Below, in pieces: positions 1-6,074 of a stretch of DNA of 14,166 bases. Every line of letters begins with the position of its first letter. The stretch's first letter is position 1. This DNA is from JANNRW01 sp031401815 (GTDB taxonomy: Bacteria > Desulfobacterota > Desulfuromonadia > Geobacterales > DSM-12255): the NCBI GenBank assembly GCA_031401815.1, contig JANNRW010000134.1, positions 1 through 14,166 of the forward strand, given 5' to 3'. The notes beneath the pieces were generated by a model. It had not been told where the DNA came from. It ran no database searches and saw nothing but the letters and a program-made list of their open reading frames with translations. A program made the position numbers and the translations under genes.

Positions 1-85
1 ATTGAAGTCGGCCACTGATTCCGATTGAAGTCGGCCACTGATTCCGATTGAAGTCGGCCACCTATTCCGATTGATCTCGGCCACC
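1..85. repeat. IS21 left-end 23-bp tandem repeats
   Basis: Three consecutive 23-bp units (1-23, 24-46, 47-69), each starting ATTGAAGTCGGCCAC, are followed by a diverged fourth (70-85, ATTGATCTCGGCCACC). IS21 elements carry such repeats as transposase binding sites. Three near-identical units in direct tandem at the extreme end are more regular than the usual spaced pair and suggest local duplication of the end. Confidence 0.9.
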
Positions 86-183
86 CCCTGAGTAGTTCGC
101 ACCATCCTCTTTTTTAGTCGTCGCTGGGTAATTTCATCAGGTGTATGTTCTCCCCTCATTAATCATATTTTGAGGAGGAACAT

Positions 184-1722
184 GTGCCCGCGGAGAGAAC
201 CCCTATGCGTAAAATCAGAGACATTTTAAGATTGAAGTGGATGTCGCAGCTCAGTAACCGCGACATCGCAAAAAGCTGCTCTACTTCCAGAAGCACTGTC
301 GCCGGGTGCCTGGAACGTGCATCATCTGCCGGCCTATCCTGGCCTTTGCCTGAAAGCCTTGACGATACTGTCTTGGAGCGGTTGCTCTATCCACCTGTTC
401 TCGTTTCTGAGGCTGTAAGTCGTGTCCCGGACTGGCCACTGCTACAAAAAGAGCTGAAACGAAAAGGGGTCACCCTGGCTCTTTTGTGGGACGAATACAA
501 GGCTGGTCAGCCTGATGGCTACCAGTACAGCCAGTTTTGTAAACGTTTCCGGGAGTTCACTGACCGTGTTGACTGCTGCATGCGTCAGTGCCATCTTGCC
601 GGAGAAAAACTGTTCGTTGATTACAGCGGCCAGACAGTGCCGCTTACCGACGCTGCAACCGGAATAGTGACGCCGGCTCAAGTGTTTGTCGCGGTCATGG
701 GGGCGAGTTCCTACACCTTCGCCGAGGCAACGATGAGCCAAGCGCTTCCGGACTGGCTCGGCTCCCATGTAAGGGCATTCAAGTTCTTTGGCGGTGTGCC
801 CGCCATCGTTGTGCCGGACAATTTGCGGTCTGCGGTGTCAAAGCCCTGCCGCTATGAGCCCAAGTTGAACCCGTCGTATGCAGAACTTGCGGATCACTAT
901 ACTGTGGCCGTCATTCCCGCCCGCGTCAGAAAACCCCGCGACAAGGCGAAAGTGGAAGCAGGCGTCCAGTTAGTTCAGCGCTGGATATTGGCAGTGTTAA
1001 GAAATCGGACGTTCTTCTCGCTGGATGAGCTGAATCAGGCCATAGCCGGGCTTTTAACCAGACTCAACGCAAAACCGTTCCGCAAGATCTCCGGTTCAAG
1101 AGAGAGCCTGTTTGTCGAACTGGACAAACCAGCACTTGCACCCCTGCCAGCAACCCACTACCAGTATGCCGACTGGATACCGGTTCGCTTGGGCTTCAAT
1201 TACCATGTGCAGATCGAAGATCATTTTTATAGCGCCCCTTATCAACTCAAAAACGAAAAGCTGAGCGCACGGCTCAGTGGGCTCACTGTCGAGCTTTTCC
1301 ATAAAGGTAAAAGGGTCGCCAGCCATATGCGCGGCTTTAAGCGAGGTTATACAACTGTTGCCGAGCATATGCCGAAGTCTCACAGGGAGTATGCTGAATG
1401 GACTCCCGAGCGCCTCATCAATTGGGCAGCAAAAACCGGGGAATCAACGGCAAAGCTTGTTGATGCCATCCTTGTCGGCAAGGTTCATCCACAGCAGGGC
1501 TTCATCTCGTGCATGGGGGTTATCACTCTTTTCAAGAAGTACGGGAAAGAGCGGGTAGAGGCTGCTTCCCAAAGGGCGCTTGCCATTGGCGGCACGAGTT
1601 ACACAAGCCTGAAATCGATACTGGTCAACGGACTTGATCAAAAGCCGCTCCCCGTCGAAACCTGCCATATAAAGCCATCCGTCATTCACCCCAACATTCG
1701 CGGCAATGAGTACTATCACTGA
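184..1722 (+). CDS. istA: IS21-family transposase IstA
   Basis: The 512-residue product is the DNA strand-transferase of the element. An N-terminal helix-turn-helix region is seen near residues 23-45 (LSNRDIAKSCSTSRSTV). The DDE catalytic triad is best placed at D146 (FVDYSG), D212 (VVPDNL) and E258 (DKAKVEAGV), the standard IS21 spacing. The length is normal for the family. The GTG start at 184 is chosen because a strong GAGGAGG Shine-Dalgarno lies about six bases upstream; ATG at 205 (MRKIRDIL) is a possible alternative with a weaker GGAGAG. The ATG at 182 is out of frame. istB follows after 20 bases, so the two are almost certainly co-transcribed. No frameshift or missing catalytic residue is visible. 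Confidence 0.95.
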   Translation: MPAERTPMRKIRDILRLKWMSQLSNRDIAKSCSTSRSTVAGCLERASSAGLSWPLPESLDDTVLERLLYPPVLVSEAVSRVPDWPLLQKELKRKGVTLALLWDEYKAGQPDGYQYSQFCKRFREFTDRVDCCMRQCHLAGEKLFVDYSGQTVPLTDAATGIVTPAQVFVAVMGASSYTFAEATMSQALPDWLGSHVRAFKFFGGVPAIVVPDNLRSAVSKPCRYEPKLNPSYAELADHYTVAVIPARVRKPRDKAKVEAGVQLVQRWILAVLRNRTFFSLDELNQAIAGLLTRLNAKPFRKISGSRESLFVELDKPALAPLPATHYQYADWIPVRLGFNYHVQIEDHFYSAPYQLKNEKLSARLSGLTVELFHKGKRVASHMRGFKRGYTTVAEHMPKSHREYAEWTPERLINWAAKTGESTAKLVDAILVGKVHPQQGFISCMGVITLFKKYGKERVEAASQRALAIGGTSYTSLKSILVNGLDQKPLPVETCHIKPSVIHPNIRGNEYYH

Positions 1723-1742
1723 AACCAAAGGAGAAAACAAAC

Positions 1743-2498
1743 ATGCTTATCCACCCGACTATCGACAAACTAAGCAGCATGCGGCTCACCGGCATGGCCA
1801 AAGGGCTAAGAGCACAAATGGAAAGTCCCGAGATCCACAACCTGGCATTCGAGGACCGGTTGGCTCTTATCGTAGACATGGAGTTCATGGAGCGAGAAAA
1901 ACGACAGCTGGCCAGGCGACTTAAAAGTGCGAAAATGCGCCAGGATGCCGTCCTTGAAGACCTGGACACAAAAGCCAGCAGGGGAATAGATCGCTCTCTC
2001 TTGGCCAGTCTTTCCACCTGTCAGTGGATCAAGAAAAACCATAACCTCTTAATAACCGGTGCAACCGGTGCAGGTAAAACCTGGCTGTCATGCGCCTTAT
2101 CCCACACCGCCTGCCGTTTGGGGATAACGACCCTTTATCACAGGCTCCCGACTCTCATGCAGGAACTGGATCTTGCCCGCCATGATGGACGCTACAAAAA
2201 AGTCATGAAAACGATCGCCAATGCAGACCTTCTTGTTCTGGACGACTTGGGTATCGCGCCCATGTCAGCTGAACAGTTGCGAGATTTGCTGGAGATCATC
2301 GACGAGCGTTACCATAAATCTTCAACGCTGATAACCAGTCAACTGCCAGTAGCAAATTGGCACGAGGCACTCAATGACCCGACAATGGCAGATGCCATTC
2401 TCGACCGGGTGTTGCACAACGCATACAAAATTGAACTGAAAGGAGAAGAGTCGATGCGTAAAATAAGATCAATGATTGACGCTAACGAAACCATGTGA
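1743..2498 (+). CDS. istB: IS21-family helper ATPase IstB
   Basis: The 251-residue AAA+ ATPase, a relative of DnaC, is the partner of IstA in target selection and strand transfer. Walker A is GATGAGKT (residues 106-113) and Walker B is LLVLDD (163-168). The N-terminal region (MLIHPTIDKLSSMRLTGMAK) is typical IstB. The ATG start has an AAAGGAG ribosome binding site about nine bases upstream in the short gap after istA. The length matches the family, and both nucleotide-binding motifs are intact. Its 3' end lies about 35 bp before the right-end binding repeats. Confidence 0.95.
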   Translation: MLIHPTIDKLSSMRLTGMAKGLRAQMESPEIHNLAFEDRLALIVDMEFMEREKRQLARRLKSAKMRQDAVLEDLDTKASRGIDRSLLASLSTCQWIKKNHNLLITGATGAGKTWLSCALSHTACRLGITTLYHRLPTLMQELDLARHDGRYKKVMKTIANADLLVLDDLGIAPMSAEQLRDLLEIIDERYHKSSTLITSQLPVANWHEALNDPTMADAILDRVLHNAYKIELKGEESMRKIRSMIDANETM

Positions 2499-2534
2499 GA
2501 ATCTAATTTTTAACCCAGCGGCGCACCCCTCAAG

Positions 2535-2606
2535 GGTGGCCGACTTCGATCAGAATGCCCGGTCGAGATCAATCGGAATAGGTGGCCGACTTCATCGGAA
2601 TACGCA
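2535..2606. repeat. IS21 right-end repeats (inverted copies of the left end)
   Basis: Two clear GGTGGCCGACTTC motifs (2535-2547 and 2581-2593) flank a diverged unit (2561-2580, ending GAGATCAATCGGAATA). The stretch 2564-2593 is the exact reverse complement of 50-79. The outermost unit ends ATCGGAATACGCA and has lost one A relative to the left copies. Confidence 0.85.
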
Positions 2607-2966
2607 GTAGTTATAGAAATACCAAACGTTGTAGTAGATCATGGGGTTTACGGCATTATTAGTGGATATCCCGGCCCCGTTACTTTCAAAAATATTACAA
2701 TAAATATAGCAAATGGAAATGGAGGCGCTGGAATTTCGGGGGGAGTCTTTACTCTTAGAAATTCTGAAATATACATCCAAGGTGAAGCAAAAGCTATCGT
2801 CGCATATGACAATAATAATGTTCTCGTAAACAACACGTTGCGTGGGCTCGTTGCAGGGGATGGACTAAATCTCGTAAATAACATGATACTTGGCCCAATT
2901 ACAGGGACAGGATTAAAATGTATCGGCAATTATGACGATAGCTATAATCCCAAGACATGTCCTTAA
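2607..2966 (+). pseudogene. 3' fragment of a beta-helix-like protein gene cut by the IS21 element
   Basis: Directly after the IS end an open frame of 119 codons runs to TAA at 2964-2966 with no start of its own; it begins VVIEIPNVVVDHGVYG and ends SYNPKTCP. The composition is rich in Asn, Gly, Ile and Val, with repeated short strand-turn patterns (VTFKNITINIANGNGG, NNNVLVNN). This fits the last rungs of a right-handed parallel beta-helix such as surface or polysaccharide-acting proteins carry. The frame continues back only into the IS tip, so the gene's 5' part should lie left of the window. AT-rich like the following gene. No catalytic residue can be assigned from this fragment, and the beta-helix call rests on composition and pattern. 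Confidence 0.7.
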
Positions 2967-2997
2967 CTGATAAACCTCCTCTTGAGGAAGCACCATG

Positions 2998-3039
2998 GTT
3001 GTGTCTACACTTTAATTTCAAATAATGTGTAGACACAAC
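2998..3039. repeat. 13-bp perfect inverted repeat (GTTGTGTCTACAC) between genes
   Basis: GTTGTGTCTACAC at 2998-3010 is perfectly inverted at 3027-3039, with a 16-base AT-rich loop. It lies 31 bp after the stop of the beta-helix remnant and 140 bp before the next start. The arms are long enough for a transcript hairpin, but only a short TTTT follows, several bases away, so it is a poor canonical terminator. An operator or recombination site is equally possible. The rest of 2967-3180 shows nothing further that I can name. Confidence 0.6.
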
Positions 3040-3180
3040 TACCATTTTGGCGTTGATAACTTTAAAGAGGTTTTTAAGGATAGCAATCCGATAAACAGTA
3101 ATAGTCAACAATATAGATCATTTAACCGATATATTGGCCTATAGCTAGACGATCGAAGCTTTTCAGGAGAGTTAGCAACA

Positions 3181-4527
3181 ATGTCAGATAAGTTCAAGGA
3201 GGTTGCTCTAAAGTATTTCATTGCATTAGTAGTTATAACCTTGAACATAGTTCGCAAACCTGAATTATTATATCAACCCCGTTTTTTTGCAGAGGAAGGG
3301 GCTAATTTCTTTCAGCAGGCTTACAATACTTCCTTTGTTTATAATCTGTTAAATCCGCAGTTCGGGTATTACACACTATATAATGTACTTGCTACATCTC
3401 TTGCTACTGTTGTAAATCTTGAATATGCTCCGCTAATCACTACCTATGCAGCCCTTATCATTCAAGTTATCATATCAATATATGTCATTTGGTCTGACAT
3501 CCCGGCATTAAATTCACAAATAAAACGCTATATAGTTGCCATGTCATTTCCATTGCTTTGTCCTGGCCAGATTTGGCTTACTACGATTGGAGTACAATAT
3601 TGGCTGACAGTATTATCATTTTTGATTTTACTCGAAGGTTCTGCTTTTAAACTTGTTACAGTGCACTATCTCAAAGCAATGGTTCTGACATTTAATGGAA
3701 TGACCGGTGTTTTGACATGTTTTATGCTGCCGATTTTTTTATATAAATATATTAAAACCAAGTCCAAGCAATTCATCCTGTATTCTGCTGTGTTGTGCGG
3801 ATGCTCAATATTACAGTTTGCCATATATATGCATGCTTATTTACGACAAGACCCTGGATTAATAAACCGGTTTGTAACAAGGAAAGCATATCTTACTATA
3901 TATGATTCATTGGCAACGTTATTGTGTACATTTACGCTAACGCCGTCGATATCTTCAGCTCTTATTCATACAGATACAAGAGTATATCTAGATAACGTGC
4001 TGACCAGATTAGCTTATCCAATTGAGCTTCGAGACGGTGAGTCAATTATAGTTATAACCAGCATATTCACTTTGGCATTTATAGTACCTTTGATAATAAA
4101 GCTGATAAAAGATACTGATATGACATGTATGACACTATCAGTGACTATTGTTTACTCGTTGTCAGTACTGTTTTCAGTCAATAGCATAGGTGGCGACAGA
4201 TATGTTTATGCTCCGAGCATAATGTTGTTTATATTTATAATTGCATCATCGGGCAAAAAAGCTGTTAATGGAGTGTATAAATATCTGATCACGTCATTTG
4301 CGGTAATAGTTATTGTTACCCACGGCTTCGATTTTCGCAAATTGTCAATGAGCAAGTCCTATAATGATTCATGGCCTAAATGGGAACAGGAACTTAGAGT
4401 CTGGAAAATGAATGAATATTATCCACTTAGAATATGGCCACCACCATGGGTGATGAATCTCAAGAAAAAAGAGGAACGCCCAGAGGGGTCAGCCCTTGGT
4501 GCGCCGGTTAAAACCGGCGAGAGATAG
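3181..4527 (+). CDS. Polytopic membrane protein, GT-C glycosyltransferase-like, C-terminus altered
   Basis: The 448-residue product is strongly hydrophobic, with about ten likely membrane segments (for example residues 11-24, 64-104, 117-152, 196-220, 288-308, 316-334, 343-356, 366-380). The motif RFFAEEGANFF (34-44) after the first segment resembles the acidic W/F-x-E-D/E-G-x-x-F loop of GT-C-type proteins that use lipid-linked sugars. GGDRYVYAP (337-345) and the tail YPLRIWPPPWVMNL (414-427) also look like that group. Function is inferred: surface glycan assembly in the inner membrane. The start has AGGAGA nine bases upstream. The last 20 or so codons (from EERPEGS) read into group II intron-like DNA and its stop lies there, so the natural C-terminus was probably shorter or different. 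Markedly AT-rich compared with the genes after 6567, suggesting transfer. Confidence 0.7.
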   Translation: MSDKFKEVALKYFIALVVITLNIVRKPELLYQPRFFAEEGANFFQQAYNTSFVYNLLNPQFGYYTLYNVLATSLATVVNLEYAPLITTYAALIIQVIISIYVIWSDIPALNSQIKRYIVAMSFPLLCPGQIWLTTIGVQYWLTVLSFLILLEGSAFKLVTVHYLKAMVLTFNGMTGVLTCFMLPIFLYKYIKTKSKQFILYSAVLCGCSILQFAIYMHAYLRQDPGLINRFVTRKAYLTIYDSLATLLCTFTLTPSISSALIHTDTRVYLDNVLTRLAYPIELRDGESIIVITSIFTLAFIVPLIIKLIKDTDMTCMTLSVTIVYSLSVLFSVNSIGGDRYVYAPSIMLFIFIIASSGKKAVNGVYKYLITSFAVIVIVTHGFDFRKLSMSKSYNDSWPKWEQELRVWKMNEYYPLRIWPPPWVMNLKKKEERPEGSALGAPVKTGER

Positions 4528-4650
4528 TGGGTGAAAGTCCCATACGATGAAGGAGTAGCGAACCGCATCGGCCCCGAGTCATGCGCAGACGTCCGTAAGG
4601 GCGGCTGCGAAGCGTTGACAGGGGGCGTGTGGGCCAGGTATTGGGGTGGT
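4499..4650 (+). mobile_element. Group II intron 5' remnant (domain I-like), ORF-less and truncated
   Basis: The stretch starts GTGCGCC, matching the GUGCG-type 5' end of bacterial group II introns. It continues with structured segments typical of domain I: a palindrome GCCGGTT/AACCGGC (4503-4518), a small TGGG/CCCA hairpin around GTGAAAGT (4528-4542), and a strong 11-position stem (4584-4594 with 4599-4609, one A.G mismatch, one G.U pair) capped by a GUAA tetraloop of the GNRA class. No reverse transcriptase/maturase and no domain V are seen; homology stops where the 22-bp repeats begin. The exact 5' boundary is uncertain, and related sequence could start some 30 bases earlier. Another structured RNA is not excluded. 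Confidence 0.5.
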
Positions 4651-4725
4651 AGTGCACTGGGGGGACGTTGCTAACTAATCAGTGCACTGGGGGGACGTTG
4701 CTCAGTGCACTGGGGGGACGTTGCT
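4651..4725. repeat. Three copies of a 22-bp direct repeat
   Basis: The repeat starting AGTGCACTGGGGGGACGT occurs at 4651-4672, 4681-4702 and 4704-4725, identical each time. Copies one and three are followed by the same AACTAATC, so an interleaved 30-bp unit has been partly lost in the middle copy. It abuts the truncated intron on the left. Multiple direct repeats of about this size are typical of transposase-binding ends, but no transposase gene is attached here. Confidence 0.9.
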
Positions 4726-4735
4726 AACTAATCAA

Positions 4736-4897
4736 CTAACCATCCGTTTTCACCAATGCCTGGCGCATTTCCTGATCACCTTTCAGCACTTCTCCTCCCC
4801 GTCTGACCGCGATTGATGCGCCTGCCGAGCCTATCCTTACGACCCTTCCGGCCTCTGTTGCTGGAAAGACTGAAAGGGTCAGGAAAGACTGAAAGGG
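4736..4897 (-). pseudogene. Possible 3' remnant of an unidentified gene (53 open codons)
   Basis: On the minus strand a frame with no stop runs from the 19-bp tandem repeat to TAG at 4736-4738, reading ...EAGRVVRIGSAGASIAVR... and ending QEMRQALVKTDG. It has no start codon or ribosome binding site of its own and lies between two repeat clusters, so it could be the tail of a lost transposase or other gene. A 53-codon open frame can also occur by chance in this base composition. I do not recognise the family. Confidence 0.2.
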
Positions 4898-4900
4898 TCA
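4863..4900. repeat. 19-bp tandem duplication (GGAAAGACTGAAAGGGTCA x2)
   Basis: Two exact adjacent copies lie at 4863-4881 and 4882-4900, just downstream of the BRO-N gene's stop. Together with the 22-bp repeats they bracket a 137-bp stretch with no intact gene, which looks like a mobile-element scar. Confidence 0.9.
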
Positions 4901-4924
4901 CAATTTACTTTGTTTCAATTCCTC

Positions 4925-5782
4925 CTACTCTTCCGACCCGGCACCCATCTTGAGTTGCTTGCGTTTCTCCGCTTCCGGGATCTCCTTGAAATTCTCCTTC
5001 GTGGAGACCCGCCGTCCTGACTTCTTCTCCAGATCGCGCCGGGCATTACCAGCAACAGTTCCCCCCTCTACGGCTGACTCCAGGTTCTCGTCATACCCCA
5101 TGGCATCCTTGTTACGAGCGATTTCGGTAGTGGATGCCTCACCCAGCATGGTGAAGATCAACTCAAGGTCGGTCATGTGGTCCCGCAGATTGTCGCTTTT
5201 CTTGTCCAACGCTTTGAATTCCCGGTATTCCGACGGTGTCATGCCGAAGGTTGCCCTGCTGATTTCAGCGGTAAGGATCGCGTATTCAAGCTGCTCCTTC
5301 ACGCCGCGCTTCTGCCATTCATTGGTTAACTCATCACGAATGGCAATGCCGCGCACCCGCTTTTCAATCCACTCATCGCTGTACCCTTTGGCCTTGTACA
5401 GCTCCCGCATCCGCATTGCGGCCAGTTCGGGGTTTTCGATCTCCTCCAGCCGCTCATATCCGACCCGAGCGAGCCAGAGCTTAAACGGCTCGGACTTGGG
5501 AGATGGGATGGACTGGATCAGGCGCAGGAGCTGTTCCGTATCGGCAACGTCGGTGAGCCGCATCTTGCCGTCAGGGGCGGTCATTTTCAAAGCGTTACAA
5601 TTTGTAACGGTTTCATTCCCTTCAGCAAGCAGCCGTTTTTTCAGCACACGCCAGTACACTTGCGGATTTTGACTGTCGGACAAGGCGCCAACGACATCAA
5701 CAACCGAGAACAGCCATTTTTGCTCTTTCTCACTCCATACCGAACGGATCTGCTTTGACTCAAACAGTTTAATGTTGCTCAT
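4925..5782 (-). CDS. BRO-N domain protein, prophage antirepressor-like
   Basis: The 285-residue protein opens with a BRO-N domain (about residues 1-115): IKLFESKQIRSVWSEKEQKW, then FSVVDVVGALSDS and YWRVLKKRL, the hallmark of the Bro/prophage antirepressor family, which is DNA-binding or acts on repressors. Residues 115-230 are charged and probably helical (ERLEEIENPELAAMRM, WIEKRVRGIAIRDELTNEW). The C-terminal 60 residues are Lys/Glu-rich and end KLKMGAGSEE. The ATG has AAGGAG eight bases upstream and sits in a hairpin loop. No integrase, repressor or structural phage gene is nearby, so it is an orphan, but its long leader (5783-6034) is built like a phage immunity control region. Function beyond the family is unknown. 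Confidence 0.85.
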   Translation of the reverse strand: MSNIKLFESKQIRSVWSEKEQKWLFSVVDVVGALSDSQNPQVYWRVLKKRLLAEGNETVTNCNALKMTAPDGKMRLTDVADTEQLLRLIQSIPSPKSEPFKLWLARVGYERLEEIENPELAAMRMRELYKAKGYSDEWIEKRVRGIAIRDELTNEWQKRGVKEQLEYAILTAEISRATFGMTPSEYREFKALDKKSDNLRDHMTDLELIFTMLGEASTTEIARNKDAMGYDENLESAVEGGTVAGNARRDLEKKSGRRVSTKENFKEIPEAEKRKQLKMGAGSEE

Positions 5783-5787
5783 GCAAC
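5774..5787 (-). promoter_or_regulatory. Start-codon hairpin of the BRO-N gene
   Basis: On the mRNA, GUUGC (5787-5783) pairs with GCAAC (5778-5774) and leaves AUGA, the initiation codon plus one base, as the tetraloop. The AAGGAG site lies just outside at 5791-5796. Such a stem can modulate initiation; five pairs make it weak, so the role is inference. Confidence 0.4.
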
Positions 5788-5796
5788 TTTCTCCTT

Positions 5797-5817
5797 AAAA
5801 AAGAAACCCCTCCGGGG
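5797..5817 (-). terminator. Attenuator-like hairpin just before the BRO-N ribosome binding site
   Basis: On the minus strand CCCC-GGA-GGGG (5817-5807) is followed by TTTCTTTTTT (5806-5797) and, at once, by AAGGAG. The stem is only four G-C pairs (G.U extension possible), so termination would be partial. Its position between the leader ORF and the BRO-N gene suggests an attenuator. Confidence 0.45.
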
Positions 5818-5859
5818 ACATCCATTTGTTGACTAACTCATTTTATCCTGCGACTTTCC

Positions 5860-5949
5860 TCACCGCCAAAACGCAAAAAACCGCTTCAACAGTATCGAAA
5901 CTGAAAGCGGCTTCCCCTTACACCCATATGACCCGACCAGCGGCAGCAT
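5860..5949 (-). CDS. 29-codon leader ORF with a very strong ribosome binding site (icd/ash-like position)
   Basis: The ATG at 5947-5949 is preceded by GAGGAGG (5955-5961) at a five-base spacing, the best Shine-Dalgarno in this region. The peptide begins MLPLVGSYGCKG and ends SVSILLKRFFAFWR before TGA at 5860. The SVSILLxRFFAF tail recalls the small ash/icd-like ORFs that overlap immunity RNAs in P4-type elements and P1-like phages; this comes from family memory, not a search. The coding frame runs through a full terminator hairpin (5875-5910), so translation and termination would interfere with each other. It may act as a leader peptide coupling translation to read-through into the BRO-N gene 77 bases on. 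Real translation is inferred from the ribosome binding site only. Confidence 0.5.
   Translation of the reverse strand: MLPLVGSYGCKGKPLSVSILLKRFFAFWR
5875..5910 (-). terminator. Rho-independent terminator inside the BRO-N leader
   Basis: Reading on the minus strand, CCGCTT (5910-5905) pairs with AAGCGG (5886-5881). An inner CAGT/ACTG stem and a six-base loop extend the hairpin to ten pairs with a small internal loop. TTTTTT (5880-5875) follows immediately. This is a canonical terminator lying 92 bases upstream of the BRO-N start and inside the 29-codon ORF, so it must be regulated or leaky for the gene to be expressed from the upstream promoter. Confidence 0.75.
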
Positions 5950-5953
5950 CCAA
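5875..5953 (-). ncRNA. Candidate C4/CI-type immunity RNA
   Basis: The roughly 79-nt segment from the leader ORF's start to the T-run would be released as a short stable RNA ending at a strong terminator. Phage P1/P7 C4 RNA and satellite phage P4 CI RNA are of this size, lie in the leader of the operon they control, overlap a short ORF and act by pairing with the leader. The downstream gene is an antirepressor relative, as in P1 (c4-icd-ant). I could not find a convincing long complementary target by eye, so the assignment rests on layout, size and hairpin. An ordinary attenuator is the alternative. Confidence 0.35.
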
Positions 5954-5961
5954 CCCTCCTC

Positions 5962-5985
5962 AAAAAGAGACGCGCGGTGCGCCTC
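5962..5985 (-). terminator. First terminator-like hairpin of the BRO-N leader
   Basis: On the minus strand GAG-GCGC (5985-5979) pairs with GCGC-CTC (5975-5972 and 5969-5967) around an ACC loop, with a two-base bulge, and TTTTT (5966-5962) follows. The leader ORF's GAGGAGG ribosome binding site starts at the next base. The bulge makes it weaker than the hairpin at 5875-5910. Confidence 0.4.
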
Positions 5986-6007
5986 GCTGGCATAACATCC
6001 AATTATT

Positions 6008-6068
6008 AGAGTGTGGTTTTAACCGGCAATTAATGAACTTTTATTACACTCTTGAACTTTCTTGTCAA
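6008..6068 (-). promoter_or_regulatory. Promoter with overlapping inverted repeat for the BRO-N leader
   Basis: TTGACA (6068-6063, perfect -35) is followed after 16 bases by TAATAA (6046-6041), a moderate -10, giving a start near 6034. The inverted arms AGAGTGT (6052-6046) and ACACTCT (6014-6008) flank the -10 and start site, and a small GGTT/AACC palindrome (6015-6024) adjoins the inner arm. This is a plausible operator for a repressor, in keeping with phage-type control. The promoter rests on motif match alone. Confidence 0.45.
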
Positions 6069-6074
6069 CAACTT

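Larger units (their letters stand above)
1..2606 (+). mobile_element. IS21-family insertion sequence, left tip outside the window
   Basis: This is a two-gene IS21-type element: istA (DDE transposase) followed by istB (AAA+ helper ATPase) on one strand, with repeated transposase-binding motifs at both ends. A perfect 30-bp inverted repeat joins 50-79 to 2564-2593. The right tip is placed at 2606, after TACGCA, because the reading frame of an interrupted host gene resumes at 2607 and IS21 elements characteristically end in CA. The left tip is missing or begins just outside the window, since the first base already lies inside a repeat unit. Target duplication therefore cannot be checked. Both genes are intact, so the element may be active. 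The right boundary is inferred from motif and frame, not proved. Confidence 0.9.

Noticed and set aside
4950..5672. 240-codon plus-strand open frame opposite the BRO-N gene
   Set aside because: It is the antisense shadow of a well-supported gene, Ser/Arg-rich, with no recognisable motif.
4503..6027. Shared 13-mer GCCGGTTAAAACC at 4503-4515 and, inverted, at 6015-6027
   Set aside because: A 13-bp match is expected by chance in a window of this size, and the flanks are unrelated.
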